Shown piece after piece: positions 27,211 to 36,032 of a stretch of DNA of 64,000 bases. How positions within the stretch are numbered: position 1 is the stretch's first letter; each line of letters opens with the position of its first letter. Under the pieces are notes generated by a model, which saw nothing but the letters and a program-made list of their open reading frames with translations, made no database searches and had not been told where the DNA came from. The stretch comes from UBA7672 sp040398465. GTDB lineage: Bacteria; Pseudomonadota; Alphaproteobacteria; Caulobacterales; Hyphomonadaceae. The DNA is taken from contig JBBAUA010000003.1 in the NCBI GenBank assembly GCA_040398465.1, positions 1 to 64,000 of the forward strand, given 5' to 3'. The translations under genes and the position numbers were made by a program.

Positions 27211-28764
27211 TCAACCTGCGGGCTTCGCCACGGCCGGCAGGGTGAAGGCGATGCGCGCGCCCTGCCTGTATGACGGGTCGACGAAAATCCTGCCGCCATG
27301 GCTCTGGATGATGTTGCGGCAGGTGGCGAGACCGATCCCTGCGCCCTCGCCATCGCCCGCGACATGAATGCCGCGCGCCAGCGGGTTGAAGGCGACGGCT
27401 GCAAGATCAGGGTCGAAGCCAACGCCATTGTCCTCGACCGTCATGCGCCAGTCCTCGCCGTCCCTGGCGCAGTTGATCCGGATCTCGAGCTGGCGGTCGC
27501 GCCGCCGGCTGGTGATCGCGTTGGCGATCAGGTTCTGGAACACCGTCGTCAGCAGCGTCGAATCGCAGCGCAGCCGCGCATCGGCCAGCACGCGCACGCT
27601 GCCGCCCGACGATTTCAGATCGCTTGCCAGCTGCGCCGCCGCCGTCTGGACCAGCTCGCCCAGCGAAACGTCCGTGAGCGTGATGCGCGTGTAGGCCGAG
27701 CGCGAGTATTCCAGCATGCCGTCAATCATGCCCGGCAGGACGAGCGCGCTGTCACGGACGGACTTGGCATGGCGCCGCGCCCCAGCGACGTCGCCCTTCG
27801 CAAGCGCTTCCTCCAGCAACTCGCCGTACAACAGCACATGGCGAACCGGCGCCTTCAGGTCGTGCGCCGCCGAGGAGGCGTATTGTTCCAGCGCCTCGTT
27901 GGCCCGCGAGAGGCGCGCAGCCTGCGCGTTCGCCTCCGCCTGCCAGCGCTCGGCGACGCTCGACAGCCACCACATGAGCACGGCGCCGACGACGACGTTG
28001 ATCGTGGCGCTGAAGGCGAACAGCGCCTCGCCTGGCCAGTCAAGCACGGCCTGGGCCGAAAAGCTCACAGCCGCCGCGGTCACCGGCAGCAACATCGAGA
28101 ACGGCAGCGCGCTCCGCAGCAGGCGCCCGCGCAAACTCGCCTGCAGCAGCGCGCGGCCGAAGGGCAGCGCCGGGTGAAGGATCAGCGGGACAAGCGCGAA
28201 CCACGCGATCAGCGCCGCAGTGTGAAGCGCCATCGTGTTGAGGGGACTCGAGGGATCGGCCGCGCCGCCGAGCAGTATCAGGCCAATGATGCGGAACATC
28301 GCCGGCGTCGCCGCCATCAGCGCAAGCGCGCCCGCCACCATCCCGAGCCGTGGCGCAAGCTTGATGACCAGCATAGCGGCAGCGCAGGCCCCGAGGCAGA
28401 GATGCGTCCCGAAGGAAGGCCGGATCGACCATGGATCTCCGGCCACCGGCAATGAGGGCGTCGCAAGCGAATAGACGATCACGCCCAGAACCGCCGCCGC
28501 GATGGCGACCGAGCCCCAGTGCGCGCGCGCCGAGGTCCGGAGCGACAGCAGGTAGCTCAGCGACAGGGCCATAAGGCAGGCCGCTGTGCGCAGCTTCATC
28601 GTGGGGAAGCCGGGCGCGAGGGACTGGACCGGCTCCACGTCGAAGCCATAGCCGACCAGGACAACGACGGCCGCGATCGAGCCGATGATCGCGGCATGCA
28701 CTTCAAGCGCGGAGAAGTACCGGCGGCGCGGCAATTGGAGATAGCTGTCGACCGACCGCAGCAT
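27211..28764 (-). CDS. Membrane histidine kinase with multi-span sensor domain
   Basis: 517 residues. The N-terminal half (residues ~20-265) has about eight hydrophobic segments and no recognisable sensor fold. A short coiled-coil (AEANAQAARLSRANEALEQY) leads to the H-box SSAAHDLKAPVRHVLLYGEL near residue 300, of the phytochrome-kinase type. The N-box is VFQNLIANAI, and the G boxes are VEDNGVGFDP and GAGIGLATCRNIIQSHGG. All kinase motifs look intact. The response-regulator gene lies 40 bp upstream on the same strand and is the probable partner. The pair is set between rdgB and hemW, normally adjacent. Stimulus unknown. Confidence 0.85.
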   Translation of the reverse strand: MLRSVDSYLQLPRRRYFSALEVHAAIIGSIAAVVVLVGYGFDVEPVQSLAPGFPTMKLRTAACLMALSLSYLLSLRTSARAHWGSVAIAAAVLGVIVYSLATPSLPVAGDPWSIRPSFGTHLCLGACAAAMLVIKLAPRLGMVAGALALMAATPAMFRIIGLILLGGAADPSSPLNTMALHTAALIAWFALVPLILHPALPFGRALLQASLRGRLLRSALPFSMLLPVTAAAVSFSAQAVLDWPGEALFAFSATINVVVGAVLMWWLSSVAERWQAEANAQAARLSRANEALEQYASSAAHDLKAPVRHVLLYGELLEEALAKGDVAGARRHAKSVRDSALVLPGMIDGMLEYSRSAYTRITLTDVSLGELVQTAAAQLASDLKSSGGSVRVLADARLRCDSTLLTTVFQNLIANAITSRRRDRQLEIRINCARDGEDWRMTVEDNGVGFDPDLAAVAFNPLARGIHVAGDGEGAGIGLATCRNIIQSHGGRIFVDPSYRQGARIAFTLPAVAKPAG

Positions 28765-28803
28765 TGCCTTCGACCCCGCGCCCGATCCGGCCAGTTGGCT
28801 CCG

Positions 28804-29202
28804 CTAGTGGCTCGGCAATTCGCCGCGCCGCCAGTATTCAATCACCGCGCCGGCCATCGCACGGTAATCTTCGAGCGTCGTCGGCTTTTCGAGATAGCCA
28901 TTGCATCCGCTGGCGTAGGCGCGGTCGACGTCCTTCTGCAAAGCCGAACCCGAACACATCACGATCGGCACCGCGTTTCCCTCGCGCCGCAGCAGGGAGA
29001 GAACGGTGAAGCCGTCAACGTCCGGCATCTTCACGTCAAGCACGACGAGGTCCGGCTTTTCGACGCGGATCCGCTCCACCGCGTTGACGGGGCGAAGCTC
29101 GCTCGCCACCGTTACGCCGCCCTGCGCCTCGAAGGCCAGGGTCATGAATTCAAGGCAGCGCGGGTTGTCGTCGACGATCAGAACGTTAGCCAGCTTGGCC
29201 AT
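28804..29202 (-). CDS. Single-domain response regulator
   Basis: 132 residues from ATG at 29202 (MAKLANVLIVDDN), six bases after AGGGG; an ATG two codons earlier and a longer upstream frame are alternatives. Receiver domain only: acidic pocket VDDN, phospho-Asp in LVVLDVKMPDVDGF, Thr/Ser switch in IVMCSGSA, Lys in YLEKPT. There is no output domain, so it probably acts by protein contact or in a phosphorelay with the kinase encoded next to it. The 83-bp gap to rdgB suggests readthrough from that gene. Confidence 0.85.
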   Translation of the reverse strand: MAKLANVLIVDDNPRCLEFMTLAFEAQGGVTVASELRPVNAVERIRVEKPDLVVLDVKMPDVDGFTVLSLLRREGNAVPIVMCSGSALQKDVDRAYASGCNGYLEKPTTLEDYRAMAGAVIEYWRRGELPSH

Positions 29203-29285
29203 GTGCATCCCCTGCGCCCGCCGCGACTCTATCGCTGGTAGCACGCGTGTGAACCCACATAAATCAATCTGATGGCGTGCCAGCG

Positions 29286-29906
29286 TCAGACCGACAGGAA
29301 TGCCCTCAGCTTGTCGAAGGCTATCGCGCGATGGCTCATTGCGTGCTTGCGGTCGGGGTCCATCTCGCCGAACGTCTCCGTCTCGCCCTCGGGCACGAAG
29401 ATCGGGTCATAGCCGAAGCCGCGCGTACCGCGGGGCGGAAACACGAGCTGCCCGCGCACCACGCCCTCGAAGCTCTGCACATGCCCATCCGGCCAGGCCA
29501 GCGACAGCACGCAGATGAAGCTGGCGCGCTTGTCGACTTCGCCATCGTCGGTCGTCTCGGCCTTGAGCGCCTCCTCGACCTTCTGCATGGCGGCGCCGAA
29601 ATCCTTGTCCGGTCCCGCCCAGCGCGCGGAATAGATGCCCGGCGCCCCCGACAGCCCATCGCAGGCCAGGCCTGAATCATCGGCCAGCGCCGGCTCTCCC
29701 GCGGCGACCGCAGCCGCGAGCGCCTTGAGTTCCGCATTTCCCTGAAATGTGTCGGCGGTCTCGTCCGGCTCGGGCAGCCCAAGCTCGCCGGCAGACACGG
29801 GTGCAAAGCCGATATCCGCCAGCAGAACGCCCAGTTCCTTGACTTTACCGGGATTATGGGTGGCCGCGATAATGCGTCCGGGCGGTAGCTTTCGGAGGGT
29901 GCTCAT
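29286..29906 (-). CDS. rdgB: XTP/dITP diphosphatase (RdgB/HAM1)
   Basis: Removes non-canonical purine nucleoside triphosphates (ITP, XTP) from the nucleotide pool. 206 residues from the ATG at 29906 (MSTLRKLPPGR). Motifs: AATHNPGKVKEL, DTFQGNAELKA, ADDSGLACDGLSGAPGIYSARW, RGFGYDPIFVP, and the C-terminal DRKHAMSHRAIAFDKL. All are characteristic. It is the first gene of a minus-strand run that continues into the response regulator, kinase and hemW. Confidence 0.96.
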   Translation of the reverse strand: MSTLRKLPPGRIIAATHNPGKVKELGVLLADIGFAPVSAGELGLPEPDETADTFQGNAELKALAAAVAAGEPALADDSGLACDGLSGAPGIYSARWAGPDKDFGAAMQKVEEALKAETTDDGEVDKRASFICVLSLAWPDGHVQSFEGVVRGQLVFPPRGTRGFGYDPIFVPEGETETFGEMDPDRKHAMSHRAIAFDKLRAFLSV

Positions 29907-30112
29907 GGTGGTACTGCGTCCTTTCAGCTCTGCTGGCTGTACGGGGGTGGACGTACATATTGTTTTTCGATATGGTCCGAATCCATCCCGCCAGACAAGC
30001 TGCCCACTGGCAAGTTGCGTTGAGGCTTGGGGAAGCTGTTTTGCCTGATCGTGGCGGGTCAGGCTGATAAACCGCCATCCGTGCGGCAGGGTCGGATCGG
30101 AGCCCAGAACCA

Positions 30113-30661
30113 ATGTTGATGCGCGCGACCGGCCGCGGGTCGATCTCGTCATTCCTGAAACTGGCGGTTGATGTCGCCTGGGTGATTGCGTGCGCGCTGC
30201 TCGGCTTCATCTGGATCATCGCGGCGCTGGCGATCTATTCGCTCATCACCGGCAATCCGACCTTCATCGACAATGTCGGCGAGAACACATTCAACACGCC
30301 CCTGAAACTGGTGGTCTGGACCGTCATGGGGTCGATCCTGTGCGTCGGCGCGATGATCGTCTGCGCCTACCTTCGGGGTGTTTTCGAAACGCTGGTCGCT
30401 GGCGACCCGTTCGTGCCGGAGAACGCGCGCAGGTTCGGCGCGATCGCGATCGTGCTTGCGGTCATGGAAGCGTCCGCCATGTTCGTCGCGACAGTGATCA
30501 GGCTGATCTTCAATGTGTTCGCGCCCTCGGGCCAGGCTGTCGCCTTCCCGTTTCCCAACATCAACCTGCCGATCTGGTTCGCCGTCCTCACCCTGTTCGT
30601 CCTCTCACAGGTCTTCCGCGAGGGCGCGGCGATGCGCGAAGAGCAGAAGATGACGATCTGA
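30113..30661 (+). CDS. DUF2975 membrane protein
   Basis: 182 residues with about four membrane segments (WVIACALLGFIWIIAALAIY, VVWTVMGSILCVGAMIVCAY, IAIVLAVMEASAMFVATVI, LPIWFAVLTLFVLSQVF). The block following segment two, RGVFETLVAGDPFVPENARR, and the tail FREGAAMREEQKMTI match DUF2975 proteins. These are almost always encoded beside a small Cro/C1-type regulator, as here (149 bp downstream). Function unknown; a regulator-sequestering membrane partner has been proposed by analogy only. Starts at ATG 30113 or, in frame, 30119. Confidence 0.8.
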   Translation: MLMRATGRGSISSFLKLAVDVAWVIACALLGFIWIIAALAIYSLITGNPTFIDNVGENTFNTPLKLVVWTVMGSILCVGAMIVCAYLRGVFETLVAGDPFVPENARRFGAIAIVLAVMEASAMFVATVIRLIFNVFAPSGQAVAFPFPNINLPIWFAVLTLFVLSQVFREGAAMREEQKMTI

Positions 30662-30681
30662 ACCTGTATCCCGCATGTAAT

Positions 30682-30782
30682 GGTTCGGACATTGCAGGTT
30701 CCGGACATTGCACAGACGGCATGGTTAAGGGCGAGGCGCAGCCCCGATTGCGTTGACGAGGCTCCGGCGGATGGTCCGCCGG
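30682..30782 (+). promoter_or_regulatory. Tandem repeat and dyad upstream of the XRE regulator
   Basis: GGTTCGGACATTGCA (30682-30696) is followed directly by GGTTCCGGACATTGCA (30697-30712). Further on, CCGGCGGA (30764-30771), three bases, and TCCGCCGG (30775-30782) form a perfect dyad 28 bp before the regulator's start. Either could be an operator for autoregulation; this is inference. Confidence 0.35.
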
Positions 30783-30810
30783 CAGGGACAAAAGGACGAC
30801 AGCGGCGCCG

Positions 30811-31065
30811 ATGGCGATCCGGGTTACTCTCGACAGGGTCCTGCTGGACCGGCGCATGTCGCTCACCGAGCTGGGCGATCGCGTCGGAATCACGCTTGCG
30901 AACCTGTCGATCCTGAAGACCGGCAAGGCCAAGGCGATCCGCTTTTCCACGCTCGAGGCGCTCTGCCGCGAACTGAACTGCCAGCCGGGCGACATCCTGG
31001 TCTGGGACCCGGACACGGCTGCCGAAGCCGATGACGATGATGGCCGGGCGATCGCCGCCGAATAG
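30811..31065 (+). CDS. Small Cro/C1 (XRE) family regulator paired with DUF2975
   Basis: 84 residues. The helix-turn-helix covers about residues 15-60: MSLTELGDRVGITLANLSIL with GKAKAIRFSTLEALCREL after it, and NCQPGDILVWDPD, the YozG/Cro-C1 subtype that accompanies DUF2975 proteins. The acidic tail (EADDDDG) is typical of these small regulators. No ligand domain. Probably regulates its own locus. Confidence 0.85.
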   Translation: MAIRVTLDRVLLDRRMSLTELGDRVGITLANLSILKTGKAKAIRFSTLEALCRELNCQPGDILVWDPDTAAEADDDDGRAIAAE

Positions 31066-31164
31066 TTTTTGCTTCCCGCGCCTGTCAGCCTTGACGGCGC
31101 CTAGTTCCGTCTTGATCTCCTACGTGCGTATCGATCGCGCGCTTTCGAGCCCGGAGACACAAGA

Positions 31165-32322
31165 ATGCCCGGCAACGCCGCGAGCGGAATGACCGGCGAC
31201 ATATCCCAGCTCCTCCTGGGGATTTGCGCAGGCGCGCTGCTCGCCATGGCGGCCGCCATGCTGCGCGCGCCCCGGCCGACGGCGCGCTGGACGGGTTTTG
31301 CCTTCTTTGTGTGTTCAGCCCTTTTCGCGATCAAGCTCTGGAACGACCAGACCATGGTGCTGGCGCCGGAGCTGCGCACCCTGGTCGGCGTCATGGCGAT
31401 GACCTCTGTCGGCTGGTTCTGGCTGATGGTGATGGCGCTGTTCGGCGATGTCGACCGCTACCGGCCGATCATGTTCCTGGCGCCCGGGGTGATGCTGGTT
31501 TGCGGGATCACCACCGCGCTGCAGCTGAGCTCACCGGTCGTCTGGCTCGCCTCAACCGCTGCACAAGTGACGCTCGCCGTCTGGTCAATCCTTATCGTGA
31601 TGCGCAGCTGGAAGGACGATCTCGTCGAATCCCGGCGCCGATTGCGCGGGCCGTTCATGGTCGCGGTCGGGCTCTACATCCTGTCGATCAACGGGTTCGA
31701 TGTGTGGGAGATCTTCGGCACGGTGCCGGTCTGGTACCCGATGCTGAACGCCGCGCTGTTTGCATCAGTGGTTCTGTGCGGGGCGCTGGCCTTCCTCGAT
31801 CCACGCGAAGCGATGTTCGGGGCTGAGGCCCAGCCGGTCGAGCCCCGCCTTGCCGCCCAGCCTCCGATCCAGCCGCTCGCGCGGGCAAATGGCCACGCCA
31901 ACGGCCACGACAAGGCGCCTGTTCCAGCGCCCACCGCTCTCGACCGCGCCGCGAAGGCGGATCTCGATCGCCTTGAAGGCCTGATGTCGCGCGAACAGGT
32001 GTGGAAGGAGGAGGGTCTCACCATCGCCTCCCTCGCCCTGCGCGCCAGCATTCCCGAAACGCAGCTGCGCCGCCTCATCAATGACTGTCTCGGCTATCGC
32101 AACTTCCCAGCCTATGTGAACGCCCACCGGATCGCAGCCGCCAAGTCGCGCCTGTCGGACCCCGGCGAGGCGCGAGTCTCGATCTCCACCATCGCCTACG
32201 ACATCGGATTCGCGTCCCTCGGACCCTTCAACCGCGCCTTCAAGGAAGAAGCCGGTGTGTCGCCGTCGGAATGGCGCCGGAAATCACTCGAAATCGACTC
32301 GCCGATTTCTGAAGAGGCCTGA
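31165..32322 (+). CDS. Membrane-anchored AraC-family transcriptional regulator
   Basis: 385 residues from ATG 31165. Residues 10-215 contain about seven hydrophobic segments (for example ISQLLLGICAGALLAMAAAML, IMFLAPGVMLVCGITTAL). A disordered linker rich in Pro/Ala/His (ANGHANGHDKAPVPAPTALD) joins them to a C-terminal AraC HTH domain, residues ~280-375: LTIASLALRASIPETQLRRL, then the second helix-turn-helix ISTIAYDIGFASLGPFNRAF and GVSPSEWRR. Such regulators sense from the membrane and bind DNA from there. The next gene downstream encodes a UrcA-family protein, a plausible target. Confidence 0.87.
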   Translation: MPGNAASGMTGDISQLLLGICAGALLAMAAAMLRAPRPTARWTGFAFFVCSALFAIKLWNDQTMVLAPELRTLVGVMAMTSVGWFWLMVMALFGDVDRYRPIMFLAPGVMLVCGITTALQLSSPVVWLASTAAQVTLAVWSILIVMRSWKDDLVESRRRLRGPFMVAVGLYILSINGFDVWEIFGTVPVWYPMLNAALFASVVLCGALAFLDPREAMFGAEAQPVEPRLAAQPPIQPLARANGHANGHDKAPVPAPTALDRAAKADLDRLEGLMSREQVWKEEGLTIASLALRASIPETQLRRLINDCLGYRNFPAYVNAHRIAAAKSRLSDPGEARVSISTIAYDIGFASLGPFNRAFKEEAGVSPSEWRRKSLEIDSPISEEA

Positions 32323-32495
32323 TCGATTTCCGAAAAGCCGAGCGAAATCAGAGCGCCCTCAACGCAAGCTGTCGCCACTCTCCGTTTTTCGAAAAGCCTT
32401 ATCGAAAACTCGCAAGACGCCCCGTTTCCCGGAATTGGCGAGCGGAGCGTCGCGACGATGCCCATTCTCGCTTCATCCAATGAAGGAGAAACCAC

Positions 32496-32876
32496 ATGGA
32501 TACGACGACCTCCTCCCCAAAACTGTCCTCCAACAATGCCGCCCTGCTCGCCGTCGCCCTATCGCTTGGCGCGGTGATCTGCGGCGCGGCCGCCGGCGCC
32601 GCAAATGCCGACACCACCCCGCCAGCATCCGAAACGATCAGCATCTCAGACCTCGACCTGTCGACGGCCGACGGCGCGCGCGCCTTCCTGAAACGGATCG
32701 ACATTGCCGCCCAGCGCGCCTGCGGCGGCGAGCCGGTCCGCAGCCCGCTCCTCCCGCGCGAGCCCGGCCTGTTCGAAAAGTGCGTGAAGGATGCCGTCAC
32801 AACGGCGGTCCGTACCGCTGACGAACCGATGGTCGCTTCGGCGCACACAGAAGCCATGAAGCTCGCCTCGCGCTGA
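32496..32876 (+). CDS. UrcA-family exported protein
   Basis: 126 residues starting MDTTTSSPKLSSNNAALLAV, with AAGGAGAA before the ATG. A hydrophobic signal segment ends near AGAANA. The UrcA signature follows: ISISDLDLSTADGARAFLKR, IAAQRACGG, and a second cysteine in FEKCVKDAV, with the two Cys likely disulfide-bonded. UrcA proteins are small exported proteins common in Caulobacterales and Sphingomonadales; their function is unknown. A strong terminator follows. Confidence 0.82.
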   Translation: MDTTTSSPKLSSNNAALLAVALSLGAVICGAAAGAANADTTPPASETISISDLDLSTADGARAFLKRIDIAAQRACGGEPVRSPLLPREPGLFEKCVKDAVTTAVRTADEPMVASAHTEAMKLASR

Positions 32877-32911
32877 GCCGACCCTGGCGGCGCCCCCGCC
32901 CAGACGCCTGA

Positions 32912-32965
32912 CGGCGGGCCTCGCGGCCTGAAGCGACTCTGCCGCGAAGCCCGCCGAACTTTTTT
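32912..32965 (+). terminator. Intrinsic terminator after the UrcA-family gene
   Basis: Arms 32912-32927 (CGGCGGGCCTCGCGGC) and 32941-32956 (GCCGCGAAGCCCGCCG) pair over 16 bp with one mismatch around a 13-nt loop, followed by six Ts at 32960-32965. Sits between convergent genes. Confidence 0.9.
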
Positions 32966-32980
32966 GGCCCCGCCCGCCCC

Positions 32981-33661
32981 TCAGGGCGCAGCCCACAGCC
33001 TCAGCAGGTTGTGATAGGCGCCGGTCAGCGCCACCAGCGCAGCATGCCGGTCGCCCACCTCGCCGCGCAGCTTCTGGATTGCAAGGTCCATGTCGAACAG
33101 GATCGAGCGCTTGTGCTGCTCGGCCACCAGCGACTGCACCCAGAAGAAACTCGCCACCCGCGCCCCGCGCGTGACCGGCCGCACCTCGTGCAACGTCGTC
33201 GCGGGATAGAGCACCATGTCGCCCGCCCCGAGCTTCACGCTGTGCGCCGACGACCCGTCTTCGATGACCAGTTCGCCGCCGTCATAGGTTTCCGGCGCCT
33301 CAAGAAACAGCGTCGCCGACAGATCGGTACGAATGCGCCGACCGTCGCGCGCAGGCCGGATGGCGTTGTCGACATGCACGCCGAAACTGTGCCCCCCGGC
33401 ATAGCGGTTGAACAGCGGCGGAAAGATTTCTCCCGGGAGGGCCGCCGTCTGGAACAGCAGGTTGCGGGATAGCGCCGCCAGCACGATCGCACCGGCCTCG
33501 CGCGCCTCGGCGCAATCCTCCGGGAGCTGTTCATTGTCCTTTGCAAGCGCGGATTGATAGCCAGCAGTCGCGCGCCCATCCGCCCACGGCCCCGCCGTCA
33601 CCAGCGCGCGCACGCGCGCCAGTTCACCGGCATCGAGGACGCCCTGGATCTCAAGGATCAT
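32981..33661 (-). CDS. PKHD-type Fe(II)/2-oxoglutarate hydroxylase PiuC
   Basis: 226 residues from the ATG at 33661 (MILEIQGVLDAGEL), the standard length for the family. The iron ligands are His96 and Asp98 in FGVHVDNA and His158 in TTLHEV, with Arg168 for 2-oxoglutarate. PiuC-type enzymes are iron-regulated and encoded next to siderophore receptors; their substrate is not settled. Here it is directly downstream of a siderophore-type TonB receptor (58-bp gap, same strand), supporting a shared role in iron uptake. Confidence 0.9.
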   Translation of the reverse strand: MILEIQGVLDAGELARVRALVTAGPWADGRATAGYQSALAKDNEQLPEDCAEAREAGAIVLAALSRNLLFQTAALPGEIFPPLFNRYAGGHSFGVHVDNAIRPARDGRRIRTDLSATLFLEAPETYDGGELVIEDGSSAHSVKLGAGDMVLYPATTLHEVRPVTRGARVASFFWVQSLVAEQHKRSILFDMDLAIQKLRGEVGDRHAALVALTGAYHNLLRLWAAP

Positions 33662-33719
33662 GCAGCTGCTCCTGCCGCCCGCCAGCACACGAGCCAAGGG
33701 GCCAGAACTGGTAGCGACC

Positions 33720-35933
33720 TCAGTATGTCAGGTCCAGCGACAGCACCGCCGAGCGCGAGGGCGCCGGAATGCTCTGCGCGCTCGCAAAGGACTGGAAGTA
33801 GGTCTCGTCCGTGATGTTGTAGAGGTTGAGGCGCAACTGAACCTCATCCGTCACTTCCCACTCGATCACGCCGTCCAGCGTCGTGTACTCCGGCGCGATG
33901 ATCTGAATGTTCGCCGCAGGACCAGTGCGGATGTCGCTGATCCGATCGCCGACATACTGCACGCCGCCGCCCACCATCCAGTCGCTGTTGATGCGCCAGG
34001 AGGTCCACAGGCTTGCCGAATGCTCGGGCAGGTTGTCGAGCCGCTGGCCAAGCTCGAACGCGTTGTTCGATTTCGTCACCTCGCCATCAAGCCAGGCATA
34101 GCTGGCGATGACGCTCCATCCCGGCGTGATCGTGCCGACGGCGGAGGCCTCGAAGCCCTGCACCTGCTGCTCGCCATCGAGCACCACGGGCGGATCACCC
34201 GGATTGACGCCCGGCGTGCGCGCATTGGTCTTGTCGATCTGGAACAGGGCTGCAGCGACCTGCAGGTTCTCGAACAGGTCCCATTTGACGCCAAGCTCGA
34301 TGCTTTCACTTTTCTCGGGATCGACGTTGAAGCTGGCGGCGGTAACCGGCGGCGCGTTGTTGTTGCCCGCAAGCTGCACCACGTCCGCCCTGCCCGATGT
34401 CTCGAAGCCTGAACCCCAGGCTGCGTAGATGCTGGCCTCATCCACCGGCTTGTAGACCACAGCAAAGCTGCCGCTGAATTCGTCGTCCTCGGCCGTCAGG
34501 TCGGTGGCGAAGCCGGGGATCGTCAGGTTGGGGTCGACGAGTCCCTGAATTCGCGTGTTCACCGAGTCGTAGCGGACGCCGCCATTGATGATCCATTGCG
34601 GTCCGATCTCGACCGAGTCGAACACATAGGCGGAGGCGACATCCGCCTCCAGAACGGTGCGCGTGCCATTGTAAGGGATGAGCGGCGCCGTCTGCAGCAC
34701 CGGATTGAACAGGTTGTTGGCGGGGCCGTTGGCGTCGAGCCTGCGGCGGTTCTGCGTCAGCTCGTTCGAAACCTCGACACCTGTCACCAGCGTGTGCGCC
34801 AGCCCGCCCGTCTCGAAAGCGGTGGTAAGGTCGGCTTGCCCGACCCACAGCTCGTCTACCTGGTCGCGCGGCTTGCGGTTGCCGACAACCTGCGTCGTCG
34901 CATCGAGCGTTGTCACCGCGCCGACAAAGCGCGGCCCCGACACGATCGAGTCGTTGTGGACGCGGGCATAGCGGCCCTGCACCCGGAGGCTCGTCATGTC
35001 CGACAACTGATGCGTCACGCGACCGGTGATCATGGTCACATCGATCTCGCGATAGTCATTGGCATAGCCATAGAAATTGCTCGTCCCAACCGACGCCACG
35101 CGGCCTTCGAGACCCGAGCCCGCAAGCGTCGTGTTGCGCGCATTCGGCAGGCCGAGGTCAGGGATATCGTCCTGAGCCATGTGATAGGCGCTGAGCAGCA
35201 CACGCGTGTCGCCATTGAGGCCGAACGCGATCTGCGGCGTGAAGGCGTAGCGGTTGCTCTCCACAACATCGCGCCCGGGCTCTGCCGACTGGTGCGCCAT
35301 CGCATTGAGGCGGAAGGCGATGCCGTCATCGTCCGACAGGACGGCGTTGTAGTCGAGCGTACCGCGATAGTAGTCGTCCGTGCCCGCCGCGAATTCGACC
35401 TCGGCGAAGTCCGACATTTCCGGCTGCCGGCTGACGACGTTGACCGTGCCGCCGACATTGCCGCGGCCCGCGAAGGCAGACGCCGGGCCCTTGGTGACTT
35501 CGATCGACTGCGCGTTGAACGGGTCGCGGAAGTAATTGCCATTGTCCGGCAGGCCGTCGACGAAGATGTCGTCGCGCGCCGAGAAGCCGCGGATCTTCAT
35601 GCCGTCGCCGCCGGGCGGATTGCCCTCGCCTGCCTGGATCGAGACGCCCGTTATGTTGCGCAGTGAATCGCGCAACGTGCGGCGGCCCTGCTCGTCGAGC
35701 AGCGTGTCGGACATCACCGACACCGTCTGCGGCGTATCGAGAATGGGCTGCACCTGCTTGGGCGATGACAGGGCCGGCACGTCATAGCCCCGGACCACCA
35801 CCGAATCGATCGCGGGCGGGGCGGCCTGCGGCTCGGTCTGGGCATGCGCCGCGCCGACGCCAAGCGCCACGGTCGCAGAGGCGATCAGCCCGCCCCTCAG
35901 CCGCGCTCCGGCCTGCACACGCACAATAGCCAT
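33720..35933 (-). CDS. TonB-dependent siderophore receptor (Fiu/CirA-like)
   Basis: 737 residues from the ATG at 35933, preceded by GGAG at five bases; an upstream in-frame start lacks this. Signal peptide ends near AAHA. The plug has DSVVVRGYDVP, QPILDTPQTVSVMSDTLLDEQ, LRNITGVSIQAGEG, RGFSARDDIFVDGLPDNGN and VTKGPASAFAGRG, the pattern of siderophore receptors of the catecholate group. The barrel ends in SAVLSLDLTY with the terminal aromatic. Coupled to piuC downstream. The upstream region has four TCGC repeats at 11-12 bp spacing that may be an iron operator. Confidence 0.92.
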   Translation of the reverse strand: MAIVRVQAGARLRGGLIASATVALGVGAAHAQTEPQAAPPAIDSVVVRGYDVPALSSPKQVQPILDTPQTVSVMSDTLLDEQGRRTLRDSLRNITGVSIQAGEGNPPGGDGMKIRGFSARDDIFVDGLPDNGNYFRDPFNAQSIEVTKGPASAFAGRGNVGGTVNVVSRQPEMSDFAEVEFAAGTDDYYRGTLDYNAVLSDDDGIAFRLNAMAHQSAEPGRDVVESNRYAFTPQIAFGLNGDTRVLLSAYHMAQDDIPDLGLPNARNTTLAGSGLEGRVASVGTSNFYGYANDYREIDVTMITGRVTHQLSDMTSLRVQGRYARVHNDSIVSGPRFVGAVTTLDATTQVVGNRKPRDQVDELWVGQADLTTAFETGGLAHTLVTGVEVSNELTQNRRRLDANGPANNLFNPVLQTAPLIPYNGTRTVLEADVASAYVFDSVEIGPQWIINGGVRYDSVNTRIQGLVDPNLTIPGFATDLTAEDDEFSGSFAVVYKPVDEASIYAAWGSGFETSGRADVVQLAGNNNAPPVTAASFNVDPEKSESIELGVKWDLFENLQVAAALFQIDKTNARTPGVNPGDPPVVLDGEQQVQGFEASAVGTITPGWSVIASYAWLDGEVTKSNNAFELGQRLDNLPEHSASLWTSWRINSDWMVGGGVQYVGDRISDIRTGPAANIQIIAPEYTTLDGVIEWEVTDEVQLRLNLYNITDETYFQSFASAQSIPAPSRSAVLSLDLTY

Positions 35934-35993
35934 GAATACTCCGCATCCGCCCGGCTGAAGCCGGAGGACGCGTCTAGCCGCAGTGAGAACCGC

Positions 35994-36032
35994 TCGCAAC
36001 AAAATTCGCGAACGCTTCGCAGTTACATTCGC
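35994..36032 (-). promoter_or_regulatory. Phased GCGA(A) repeats upstream of the siderophore receptor
   Basis: TCGC (GCGA on the coding strand) occurs at 35994, 36006, 36017 and 36029, that is every 12, 11 and 12 bp, about one helical turn. The sites lie 60-100 bp before the receptor start. They may be half-sites for an iron-responsive regulator such as Fur; this is inferred from spacing and gene context only. Confidence 0.4.
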
